Source: an uncultured Prevotella sp. (lineage in GTDB: Bacteria > Bacteroidota > Bacteroidia > Bacteroidales > Bacteroidaceae). Taken from it: a stretch of 64,000 nucleotides of DNA. The translations under genes and the position numbers were made by a program. Below the pieces are notes generated by a model. The model saw nothing but the letters and a program-made list of their open reading frames with translations. It did no database searches and had not been told where the DNA came from. Below are positions 35,328 to 43,717 of the stretch, one piece after another. Location of the stretch: positions 124,001 to 188,000 of the forward strand of contig NZ_CAMJOS010000003.1 of assembly GCF_946407605.1 (NCBI RefSeq). The letters are read 5' to 3'. Numbering within the stretch: position 1 is the stretch's first letter; each line of letters begins with the position of its first letter.

Positions 35328-35400
35328 AAGGCTGCGATTGAGCGAGAGAAACGCGATGCTCGCATCAGCACTTCCAAGCGTGAGCAGGCTCGAGCGAAGC
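35328..35400 (+). repeat. Palindromic intergenic element, copy D
   Basis: AAGGCTGCGATTGAGCGAGA...AAGCGTGAGCAGGCTCGAGCGAAG with a different core (CGCGATGCTCGCATC). It marks the edge between the FucNAc genes and the next block. Confidence 0.6.
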
Positions 35401-35518
35401 TCAACTTGGCTCTAGTCATATAACCGAAAAGAGGCTTGCAGCCACATTGCGATTCCCCCAAATGGTGTTTATCACTCTTGCAGAGAGATAAGAAAATTTA
35501 TCGGCTAGCGCATAAAAT

Positions 35519-36283
35519 ATGAGACCAATATTAAAAAATATACTTGTTGCTTTGCTTCTGATAACATTTCTAATTCTGTTACCAGTAATATTGGCACCAG
35601 TATTACATTTATCTCATGTAGATGCATATTTCGACTATGGTGGAAAAGAGTCTGACTGGATAACGTTTTGGGGTAATTATCTCGGTGCTGTAATAACAGG
35701 CTTGATTTCATTTGTTATCTTGTGGTACACAATTAAGTCGAATAAAGACGAGAATCAAGCCATTATCAATTCAAATCAAAAGGAGAATACTCGAATTATT
35801 CAGGAAAATCAGGCAGAGAATACAAGAATACTAGAAGCAAATGCCGATTTAGAGGAAACAAAACGTAAGCAAGAGTATTATCTCCGATTTCGCTCTGAGG
35901 TATCCGTTCGACTGTCAAAAATGGATCTTGCAAACTTTATAGGTGTATATGTAGATTTCTCAACACCATACAGAGAAGCTAAGGCCCGCCTTGAATCTTT
36001 TCATGGACAACTGACAGAGGATCTTAATTCGTTCATAATATTGTATGATGGTGATTGCAATGAATTAATCCAAGAATATAGAAAGACAGTAGATATTATA
36101 ACAGAGAAGATACGCGATTTCTTGCTATTATTCAAAGACATGAACGATTCAAGCGATCAGCAAGTAAAATTGGATAAACAGATCGAAATAAAAAAAGAGA
36201 CAGCAAAACTCAAAGATTTGAAACCAGTAATCAATGACCTTTGGAGTAATGCAAAACTAGAGATTGACAAATTGAAAATATAG
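35519..36283 (+). CDS. Membrane-anchored coiled-coil protein, unknown
   Basis: 254 residues: two membrane segments (~8-30 and ~55-75), then a coiled coil with repeated ENTRI units (QKENTRIIQENQAENTRILE, ~85-110) and a helical C-terminal part. No enzyme motif is visible. It lies between palindromic copy D and a strong hairpin in the capsule operon, is AT-rich, and may be an unrelated insertion. Confidence 0.5.
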   Translation: MRPILKNILVALLLITFLILLPVILAPVLHLSHVDAYFDYGGKESDWITFWGNYLGAVITGLISFVILWYTIKSNKDENQAIINSNQKENTRIIQENQAENTRILEANADLEETKRKQEYYLRFRSEVSVRLSKMDLANFIGVYVDFSTPYREAKARLESFHGQLTEDLNSFIILYDGDCNELIQEYRKTVDIITEKIRDFLLLFKDMNDSSDQQVKLDKQIEIKKETAKLKDLKPVINDLWSNAKLEIDKLKI

Positions 36284-36287
36284 TTTT

Positions 36288-36343
36288 TTGCGGCACAGAG
36301 CCAACAGGCCTTACGTGCAGCCTTTGGCTCTTATATGCCGCAA
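36288..36343 (+). terminator. Strong hairpin in the capsule operon
   Basis: TTGCGGCA (36288-36295) with AGAGCCA pairs with TGGCTCT and TGCCGCAA (36336-36343). A second stem CCCGCTG/CAGCGGG follows within 36360-36405. No T run follows, so these may be pause or processing sites. Confidence 0.55.
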
Positions 36344-36463
36344 CCATATAAAGGGCGGGGAACCCGCTGGTCTCTCATAAAACAAAGGTTCAATATCAGC
36401 GGGCCTGCCCAACTTTTATGCATCGAAGGCTTTCTATTGAAATTTAATAAGAAATATTAGAAG

Positions 36464-37591
36464 ATGAAAAATTTAGGTATAGTAAGCTATAATATCAATT
36501 GCAATTTTACTAATTATGGCTCGGCCTTACAATCGTGGGCCCTTAGCCAGGCAGTTGATAGAATAGGAAAAGATATAGGAGTGCAGTCTAAACTTATAGA
36601 CTATTGTCCGAAAGTGCTGGAGGATTGTGATGTGCTTAATCCGTTCAAACGGATGTGGGACACTGACGAGGAATCTCGCCGTATGGTAGAGTTAACAATG
36701 CCAGCTATAAAGGAGAACTATAAGAAATTTGAAGATTTCTATACCAATAGATTTCGTCGTACAAAGAAAAAGTATCATGATAGTGACTTCAATGAAATTG
36801 TAAATGACGAGGGTATAGATGGCTTTGTATGTGGTAGCGATACAATTTTCTGCTTTACTGAGTTTAAAGGCTTTGTAGAAGGCTATTATGCAAACTTTGA
36901 CTGTATGAGGGGACGCAGTGTGGCTTATGCAGCAAGTTTTGGTGACCCTCACTTTAACGATGAAAAATATAATACGCTTAATGAAAGACTCAAAAACTTT
37001 AAGAGTATAGGTTTGCGAGAGAACTTGATGTTAGACTATGTAAAGAGCCATACAAGCATTCCTGTTCAGAGGGTGGTAGATCCTACATTATTGCTGACAT
37101 CCCAAGACTATGAAACGATTACCGCTGAAAGAATAGTCCCAGAAAAGTATCTCCTTCTATATTCCCGTCGCTATAATAAGAAAATGGAAGCCTTTGCAGA
37201 ACAAATGGCAAAGGAAAAGGGATTGAAGATAGTTGAGATAAGTCTTAGAGCCACAAATGCGGAAAAAGGACATATGATGATGTATGAAGCTGGTGTTGAG
37301 GAATTCCTTTCACTTATTAAGTATGCAGAATGCATTGTTACCAATTCTTTCCATGGAATCATTATGAGTGTTCAGTTCCGCAAGTTGTTCTATGGATTCT
37401 CACGTGAGCAATGCGACAACAAGACACAGGAGCTCACTGAATTGATGGGGCTAAATAATAGAATGCTAGTATCAGGCGATGAAGAATGCCCTAATACTAT
37501 TGATTATGAAAAGGTTCATGCTTTAATAGACGTTGTCAGGAAAGATTCTATAGCATTTCTAAGAAACGAACTTACGGTTTTATCTAAGTAA
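36464..37591 (+). CDS. Polysaccharide pyruvyltransferase family protein
   Basis: 375 residues. SYNINCNFTNYGSALQSWAL at the N-terminus, CGSDTIF, and the late ECIVTNSFHGIIMSVQF motif are typical of this family, which transfers pyruvate from PEP to sugars as ketals in surface polysaccharides. It starts the AT-rich central block of the locus. Confidence 0.87.
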   Translation: MKNLGIVSYNINCNFTNYGSALQSWALSQAVDRIGKDIGVQSKLIDYCPKVLEDCDVLNPFKRMWDTDEESRRMVELTMPAIKENYKKFEDFYTNRFRRTKKKYHDSDFNEIVNDEGIDGFVCGSDTIFCFTEFKGFVEGYYANFDCMRGRSVAYAASFGDPHFNDEKYNTLNERLKNFKSIGLRENLMLDYVKSHTSIPVQRVVDPTLLLTSQDYETITAERIVPEKYLLLYSRRYNKKMEAFAEQMAKEKGLKIVEISLRATNAEKGHMMMYEAGVEEFLSLIKYAECIVTNSFHGIIMSVQFRKLFYGFSREQCDNKTQELTELMGLNNRMLVSGDEECPNTIDYEKVHALIDVVRKDSIAFLRNELTVLSK

Positions 37592-37602
37592 AAACAACCC
37601 AA

Positions 37603-39294
37603 ATGGAAAGACATTATACAAACGAACGAAACCATCAGATACTGATTTCATTGCTGAAAGCGCATAATATCAGTAAAGTAGTAGCATCGCCAGGTACAAC
37701 AAATTCGGTTTTCATTGGCAGTATTCAACATGATCCGTATTTCACAATATATTCAAGTGTTGACGAACGCTCTGCTGCATATATGGCCTGTGGCCTGTCA
37801 TATGAATCAGGAGAGCCGGTAATTATCAGTTGTACGGGAGCTACCGCAGCAAGAAATTATATGTCTGGTGCGACCGAAGCATATTATAGCAAAATGCCAA
37901 TTCTTATCTTGACTTCATCGCAACCGAACAGAGCAATAGGACACTTAACACCGCAGGTGACTGATAGAACATCTCCACCCAATGATGTCTGTAAAATCAG
38001 TATAGAGCTTCCTACGTGTAATGATAAGGCTGACGAGTGCTTCTGTGAGATACAGGCTAATAAAGCTCTGACAGAATTAAGGCGTCATGGAGGAGGCCCT
38101 GTTCATCTGAATCTGATTACGACCTACTCATATAATGAGAAAACTGCACTAACAGCAACGTCTTTCCCAGACGCACGTGTTATAAGAAGGATTTCCCAAA
38201 CAGATGTCTTTCCTGTAATAACAGGAACAAAGAATGCTATTTTTGTTGGTTCCCATAAGAAGTGGACACCAGAATTGACAGAAAGTGTAGATAGGTTCTG
38301 TGAGACAAATAATGCGGTGGTTCTGTGTGATCATACTAGTAATTATAAAGGGAAGTATGGTATTCCCTTTGCATTAGTCATAAATCAAGCTTCTTTAAAT
38401 AGAGCGAACACTCCTGCTTATACGGTAGATATTCTTATTCATATAGGGGAGGTTACAGGTGAAGAAGGTGCACCACGAATGATAAAAAGTAAGGAAACTT
38501 GGCGCGTATCAGAAGACGGGGAAATTAGAGATTATTTCAAAAATATGAGCCACGTCTTTGAAATGCCAGAAACACTGTTCTTTACACATTATGCTAATAA
38601 AGAAAGTAAAGAGACTTTGTATTATGATGAATGTATAAAAGTCTATAATGATTATGCTTGCCTTCGTAATAAAAGACTGGATGAAATGTCATTCTCAAAC
38701 ACGTGGATAGCTCAACGTATAGCCCCCCAGATTCCAGATGGCTCTACTGTGGTTTTGAGTATTCTTAACACTTTGCGTGTATGGAATTATGCAGAATTTA
38801 AACCTGCGGTAAACGTATATTGCCCTCTTGGTGGTTTTGGTATTGATGGAGCATCCTCTCTGACAGTAGGTGCTTCATTGGCAAATGCTAATAAATTGTA
38901 TTTCGGTATTACTGGAGATTTAGCTTTCTTCTATGACTTGAATTCTTTGGGAAACAGGCACATAGGAAGTAACTTGAGAATTTTACTAGTCAACAATGGA
39001 TTGGGCTTTGAGTTTAAAAAGTGTTACGCAATGGCTTATCGCTTGCTTGAAGATGAAGTTGAACCATATGTTGCTGCGGCAGGTCACTTTGGAAAACAGT
39101 CCAGTGCTTTAGTCCGTCACTATGCAGAGGATCTGGGATTTGAATATTTAGCAGCATCAAATAAAGAAGAATTTGAAAAGGCATATCAGCGTTTCGTATC
39201 TCCCGAGATAACAGAAATGCCTATAGTGTTCGAGTGCTTTGTTTCTGCAGAAGAAGAATCTACGGCATTGAATGTTGTACAAAACAGAGATTAG
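37603..39294 (+). CDS. TPP-dependent enzyme, MenD/decarboxylase-like
   Basis: 563 residues with the three-domain layout of 2-oxoacid decarboxylase/MenD-type enzymes. The N-terminal part reads VVASPGTTNSVFIGSI with the catalytic-type Glu in SVDERSAAYMACG; the TPP-binding motif is GDLAFFYDLNSL...NNG (~440-470). The substrate is unknown. Next to an SDR and a class V aminotransferase it may decarboxylate or condense an oxoacid to give an aldehyde for amination (inference). Confidence 0.8.
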   Translation: MERHYTNERNHQILISLLKAHNISKVVASPGTTNSVFIGSIQHDPYFTIYSSVDERSAAYMACGLSYESGEPVIISCTGATAARNYMSGATEAYYSKMPILILTSSQPNRAIGHLTPQVTDRTSPPNDVCKISIELPTCNDKADECFCEIQANKALTELRRHGGGPVHLNLITTYSYNEKTALTATSFPDARVIRRISQTDVFPVITGTKNAIFVGSHKKWTPELTESVDRFCETNNAVVLCDHTSNYKGKYGIPFALVINQASLNRANTPAYTVDILIHIGEVTGEEGAPRMIKSKETWRVSEDGEIRDYFKNMSHVFEMPETLFFTHYANKESKETLYYDECIKVYNDYACLRNKRLDEMSFSNTWIAQRIAPQIPDGSTVVLSILNTLRVWNYAEFKPAVNVYCPLGGFGIDGASSLTVGASLANANKLYFGITGDLAFFYDLNSLGNRHIGSNLRILLVNNGLGFEFKKCYAMAYRLLEDEVEPYVAAAGHFGKQSSALVRHYAEDLGFEYLAASNKEEFEKAYQRFVSPEITEMPIVFECFVSAEEESTALNVVQNRD

Positions 39295-39297
39295 CAG

Positions 39298-40215
39298 ATG
39301 AAAAAAATATTGGTTTTTGGCGGAACAGGGGCCATGGGAGTTTATTTAGTTGAAATTCTCTCAAAAACAGGGTTATACGAGATTGATGTTACTTCTCGTT
39401 CAAATCGTGAATCCACTCTTCCTTACCTAAAATACATCAAGGGAAATGCGCGTGATAATGATTTCATGAGGTCATTATTGTCTGAACATTATGATGTGAT
39501 TATTGACTTTATGAACTATAATCTTGATGAATTCGCAGATAGATGTAATTTCCTGCTGTCATCATGTGGGCAGTATGTATGGTTTTCCTCAAGCCGTGTT
39601 TATGCAAACTCTATAATACCTATAACAGAAAGCTCTCCCAGGTTACTGGAAGTCTCACAAGATAAAGACTTTCTCGCCACTAATAGATATGCTTTACGAA
39701 AGGCAAGGCAAGAAGATTTGATAACCAAGTCCGGGTTTAAAAACTATACGATTATAAGACCTTACATTACTTATAGTAATGAACGGTTACAACTTGGTAT
39801 CTACGAAAAGGAGCAATGGCTATACCGTATATTGAAAGGGCGTGATTTGGTCATCAATAAAAACATTATTGATAAACAAACGACGCTTACATATGGCTAT
39901 GATGTGTCCTTGGCTATTTCTAAGTTAGTATATAATCAAGATGCCTTTGGAAAGGTTATTCAGATTGCTTCAAGCGAAAATATGACTTGGAGGGAGATTC
40001 TCAAGTTGTATTTGGATATTCTAAAAGAGAAAAAGAATCTTACGCCCAGAATCTATTTGAGTGACCACATGCAGGCTATAGACGAACTATATGAGGGGGG
40101 ATATAATACTATTTACGACAGAGTATTTAATAGACATTTTGATAGTTCTTATTTGAACAAAATGGCAAATCTGGGGGGGGGCATTTTACAAAGAAATGAG
40201 GAGAGGCCTAATTGA
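39298..40215 (+). CDS. NAD-dependent epimerase/dehydratase, frameshifted at poly-G
   Basis: 305 residues as read. An N-terminal Rossmann loop GGTGAMGVYL, WFSSSRVYA and YALRKA (YxxxK) make it an extended SDR acting on a nucleotide sugar or similar. At a run of nine G (40173-40181) the frame ends with NLGGGILQRNEERPN and stop. With eight G it would read LGGAFYKEMRRGLIDCL and continue through the next ORF to 40423, giving 374 residues. The product is therefore probably off or truncated in this read. Confidence 0.8.
   Translation: MKKILVFGGTGAMGVYLVEILSKTGLYEIDVTSRSNRESTLPYLKYIKGNARDNDFMRSLLSEHYDVIIDFMNYNLDEFADRCNFLLSSCGQYVWFSSSRVYANSIIPITESSPRLLEVSQDKDFLATNRYALRKARQEDLITKSGFKNYTIIRPYITYSNERLQLGIYEKEQWLYRILKGRDLVINKNIIDKQTTLTYGYDVSLAISKLVYNQDAFGKVIQIASSENMTWREILKLYLDILKEKKNLTPRIYLSDHMQAIDELYEGGYNTIYDRVFNRHFDSSYLNKMANLGGGILQRNEERPN
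40173..40181 (+). repeat. Nine-G homopolymer, candidate phase-variation tract
   Basis: GGGGGGGGG inside the SDR gene. Loss of one G or gain of two joins the gene with its C-terminal part. Confidence 0.85.
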
Positions 40216-40423
40216 CTGCCTATCAGATTTTTTGGATAACAACCGCAACTTTTTGAAAATTGATTGGCAATTTGAAGCGTATCAAGATATATTAACGGGT
40301 GGAATGGCTTCATCTGATGAATTTAGTTCAGAGGAAGAATATGAAACTTACCTCCGTTTTCGCAATACTCCCATTAATGAAATAGATGGATTGAATAATG
40401 AATTAGAAGAAATTTACATGTAA
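40196..40423 (+). pseudogene. Out-of-frame C-terminal part of the SDR at 39298
   Basis: 75 codons (MRRGLIDCLSDFLDNNRNFL to LEEIYM) overlap the shifted end of the SDR gene. The continuity through FYKEMRRGLIDCL after one G is removed shows that both are one gene. It ends 1 bp before the aminotransferase ATG. Confidence 0.75.
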
Positions 40424-40424
40424 T

Positions 40425-41504
40425 ATGATAAACTTTACAGTAGGTCCTGTACAGTCTTCAGATGCTGTCCGGGCAATTGGTGCTGAACAAGTGCCTTATT
40501 TTAGAACCGCAGAGTTCTCAGAAATAATGTTTGAGAATGAGCGTTTAGTGAAAAAGTTTGCAAATGCTACCGAAGATAGTAAGGTAGTGTTCATGACATG
40601 CTCAGGTAGTGGTGGTATGGAAACTGCTATCATCAACTGTCTTAATAAGAACGATAAGGCACTTGTTATTAATGGTGGTAGCTTTGGTGAGCGTTTTGTG
40701 GAATTGTTGACTCTTCACGAAATTCCTTTTACTGAAATCAAATTGGAGCATGGTAAGGCATTGAAGCCAGAACATCTTGCAGCATACGAGGGTAAAGGTT
40801 ATACTGCTTTCCTGATGCAGAAGCATGAGACATCTACTGGTGTTCACTATGACATTGATATGGTCTCAGATTTCTGCAAGCGCAATAATCTTTTCTTGAT
40901 TGTTGATACTATAAGCACATTCCTCTGTGATCCATTTGACATGACTGCTACGAATACTGGCATCATGATTACTGGTTCGCAGAAAGCATTGGCTTGTGCT
41001 CCTGGTATTGCCGTGATGATACTTGCTCCTTCTGCATTGAAGCGTGTAGAAGAGAATAAGTGTTGTTGTCAGTATCTCGACCTGAAGCTGGCTCTAAAGA
41101 ATATGGAGCGAGGACAAACGCCTTGGACTCCAGCTGTGGGCATTCTTCGCCAGATTAATGTTCGTCTGAAGGAAATCGAAGCAATGGGAGGTGCTGGTGT
41201 TGAGATTGCACGTTGTGCCGACTTGGCTAAGTATTTCCGTGACAAGTTGGTTGAGTATAACCTACCATTTGAGATTGTATCAGAGAGTCTTTCTAATGCT
41301 GTTACGCCACTGCATCCCACAACACAATCTGCCTACGAAATCTTCCTGAAGATAAAGGATGAGTATGGAATGTGGATTTGTCCTAATGGTGGTGATATGA
41401 AGGATACCATCTTCCGTGTTGGTCATATTGGCTATTTGCAAAAAGAGGATTACGATAAGCTGATTTCTGCATTCTTGGATTTAAGAGATAAGAAATTCAT
41501 CTGA
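40425..41504 (+). CDS. Class V aminotransferase (AEP/serine-pyruvate type)
   Basis: 359 residues, PLP-dependent. FTVGPVQSS at the N-terminus, the aldimine Lys in MITGSQKALACAPG (about 187-190), and VDTISTFLCDPFDM are typical of 2-aminoethylphosphonate/alanine-glyoxylate transaminases. No PEP mutase is present in the locus, so a phosphonate substrate is not proven. It probably aminates the aldehyde or ketone made by the preceding enzymes. Confidence 0.85.
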   Translation: MINFTVGPVQSSDAVRAIGAEQVPYFRTAEFSEIMFENERLVKKFANATEDSKVVFMTCSGSGGMETAIINCLNKNDKALVINGGSFGERFVELLTLHEIPFTEIKLEHGKALKPEHLAAYEGKGYTAFLMQKHETSTGVHYDIDMVSDFCKRNNLFLIVDTISTFLCDPFDMTATNTGIMITGSQKALACAPGIAVMILAPSALKRVEENKCCCQYLDLKLALKNMERGQTPWTPAVGILRQINVRLKEIEAMGGAGVEIARCADLAKYFRDKLVEYNLPFEIVSESLSNAVTPLHPTTQSAYEIFLKIKDEYGMWICPNGGDMKDTIFRVGHIGYLQKEDYDKLISAFLDLRDKKFI

Positions 41505-41506
41505 TT

Positions 41507-42844
41507 ATGGTTAAGGTTATCACATACGGTACTTACGACCTGCTACATTATGGTCATATCAGGCTCTTGGAGAGAGCTAAAGCTTTAGGCGACTACCTCA
41601 TTGTAGGCGTAACTGCTGATAGTTTTGACTTGACTCGTGGAAAGATAAACGTGCAACAGCCCCTAATGGAGCGAATAGAGGCAGTTAAGGCAACAGGGCT
41701 TGCAGACGAGATAATAGTCGAAGAGTATGAAGGGCAGAAAATAGATGATATTAAGCGCTATGGTGTTGACATTTTCACTGTAGGTTCAGATTGGAAAGGG
41801 CATTTTGACTATTTAAGTGAGTATTGCAAGGTCGTCTACTTGGATAGAACGCAGGGAGTTTCCAGTTCAGAGATAAGAGCCGAAAAACGCGAATTGCGGA
41901 TTGGGTTAGTAGGAGAGTCTATTGTTCTTAATAAATTTGCGTCAGAATGCCATTATGTTAATGGTGTTACTGTAACTGGGGTATGTACGCATGATGATAG
42001 TGATTTTTCCAATGAGCTAAAGGGTCTGCCATTAGTGACAGATTCTATAGATAATCTCTTTGATGTTTGTGATGCAGTTTATATTGCGTCACATCCAGCC
42101 AGGCATTATGAAGAGGTCAAAGCCGCACTGCTTGCAGGAAAACATGTGTTATGTGAATCGCCTGTAGCTATTTCTGTAAAGAGCTATCAAGAATTGAAAA
42201 AGATATCTGAGGAGCGCCACTTGCAACTAGTAGATTCATTGAAAACAGCTTATTCAACTGCATATAATCGCATGATGCTTTTAATAAAAAGTGGAGTGAT
42301 AGGGGATGTTAAATCTGTAGATAGTATTTGTACAAGCCTTTCGGATCTGGAAAGAAAAGAAGGAAAGCCAACATCGCATACATGGAATAGCATCTGTGCC
42401 TGGGGGCCGACTGCCATGCTGCCGATTTTTCAGTTACTTGGTACCAACTATGTAAGTAAACAGATAACGTCTCATCTTATAGGTGAGCATTTTGATACAT
42501 TTACGAAAGTTGCCTTTGTTTATCCACATGCAGTAGCATCATTAAAGGTTGGTAAAGGAGTTAAATCTGAAGGCGAATTGATTATTTCTGGAACGAAGGG
42601 TTATGTCTATGTGCCAGCACCATGGTGGAAGACTGATTACTTTGAGGTTCGGTATGAAAACCCTGTAAATAACAAACGATATTTTTATCAATTGGATGGT
42701 GAAGGTATTAGATACGAAATTGTTACATTTTTAAAAGCAGTGGAAGATAGTAGAACTTGCAATTATATTCAACCAGCTACTACTGATACTATTATAAGAT
42801 TAATAGAGGCATTCTATACAAAAGAAGACTTTATTTCAATATAA
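41507..42844 (+). CDS. Cytidylyltransferase-oxidoreductase fusion
   Basis: 445 residues. Residues 1-~125 form a glycerol-3-phosphate-type cytidylyltransferase (GTYDLLHYGHIRLLERAK with HxGH, and DRTQGVSSSEIRAE with the SSSxI motif). Residues ~130-445 are a Gfo/Idh/MocA-type oxidoreductase (LRIGLVGESI, AVYIASHPARHYEEVKAALL, HVLCESPVAI). Joining a CTP activator with a reductase recalls CDP-ribitol enzymes and suggests a CDP-activated alditol-like donor for the LicD next door. Confidence 0.88.
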   Translation: MVKVITYGTYDLLHYGHIRLLERAKALGDYLIVGVTADSFDLTRGKINVQQPLMERIEAVKATGLADEIIVEEYEGQKIDDIKRYGVDIFTVGSDWKGHFDYLSEYCKVVYLDRTQGVSSSEIRAEKRELRIGLVGESIVLNKFASECHYVNGVTVTGVCTHDDSDFSNELKGLPLVTDSIDNLFDVCDAVYIASHPARHYEEVKAALLAGKHVLCESPVAISVKSYQELKKISEERHLQLVDSLKTAYSTAYNRMMLLIKSGVIGDVKSVDSICTSLSDLERKEGKPTSHTWNSICAWGPTAMLPIFQLLGTNYVSKQITSHLIGEHFDTFTKVAFVYPHAVASLKVGKGVKSEGELIISGTKGYVYVPAPWWKTDYFEVRYENPVNNKRYFYQLDGEGIRYEIVTFLKAVEDSRTCNYIQPATTDTIIRLIEAFYTKEDFISI

Positions 42845-42859
42845 AAAATTACGAATAAT

Positions 42860-43717
42860 ATGAATTCAGAAGAGTTTAGGAAGGAAGTTCACACATTTAT
42901 AGATGCAGAACTTGATAAATTTGAAGAATACCAGACAATTGCTGCAGATATACTAAAAGAATTTGATAGGGTTTGTAGAAAGAACAATTTGTCATATTGG
43001 GCTGCATTCGGAACACTACTAGGTATTAAAAGAGATGGAGGTCAAATTCCTTGGGATTATGACATTGATTTATTGGCACCTTTCTCAGAATTAGACAAAT
43101 TGAGAAATGCCTTGAAAAATGACCTAGGTGCCGATTATTATTATGTTTTTACCGATACAATGCCTAATTATCCAACAAATTGTTTACGAGTGTGCAGAAA
43201 AGGATATGACTGGAAGGCAATCCATGTGGATGTGTTTTTTCTTATAGGTGTGCCAGAAGATAAAAAAGAAAGAGATCCTTTTATAAAGAAGTGTATTAAA
43301 TATAAAAAAATAAGGCACGCAAAGTATATGCAAGATCATTTTCCATCTGAAGGTGTTTCTTTCGTGGATCGATTAATAAAATGGTTGCAAAGAAATAGGT
43401 ATTTTTATTTTACATCAAAAAAATTGAATGCTATTCAAAGAAAATTGTGCTCACAATATTCTTTAGAAGAATGCCCCAATTGGAATGGCTATGGCGGCCC
43501 TATCATATTGCCAAGGGGGATTTTTGAAAAAAGCGAGGCGTCATTCCATAACTTTCCTGTAATAATACCTTCTAAATATGATGAATTTCTTTCATTGTTT
43601 TACGATGAATGGAGGTCGTATCAGCCTATAAGTATTCGCTTTAACGAGTTTTATAAAATGAAAAATATAGTTGACTCCCGCCAGTTAAAATATCAAAAAG
43701 ATAAAAATGACAATTAA
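42860..43717 (+). CDS. LicD-family phosphotransferase
   Basis: 285 residues. YWAAFGTLLGIKRDGG and IPWDYDIDLL give the nucleotidyltransferase-fold DxD motif of LicD/Fukutin enzymes, which move phosphocholine or phospho-alditols from CDP donors to glycans. It directly follows the cytidylyltransferase fusion and overlaps the flippase gene by 11 bp. It probably decorates the capsule repeat unit. Confidence 0.88.
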   Translation: MNSEEFRKEVHTFIDAELDKFEEYQTIAADILKEFDRVCRKNNLSYWAAFGTLLGIKRDGGQIPWDYDIDLLAPFSELDKLRNALKNDLGADYYYVFTDTMPNYPTNCLRVCRKGYDWKAIHVDVFFLIGVPEDKKERDPFIKKCIKYKKIRHAKYMQDHFPSEGVSFVDRLIKWLQRNRYFYFTSKKLNAIQRKLCSQYSLEECPNWNGYGGPIILPRGIFEKSEASFHNFPVIIPSKYDEFLSLFYDEWRSYQPISIRFNEFYKMKNIVDSRQLKYQKDKNDN

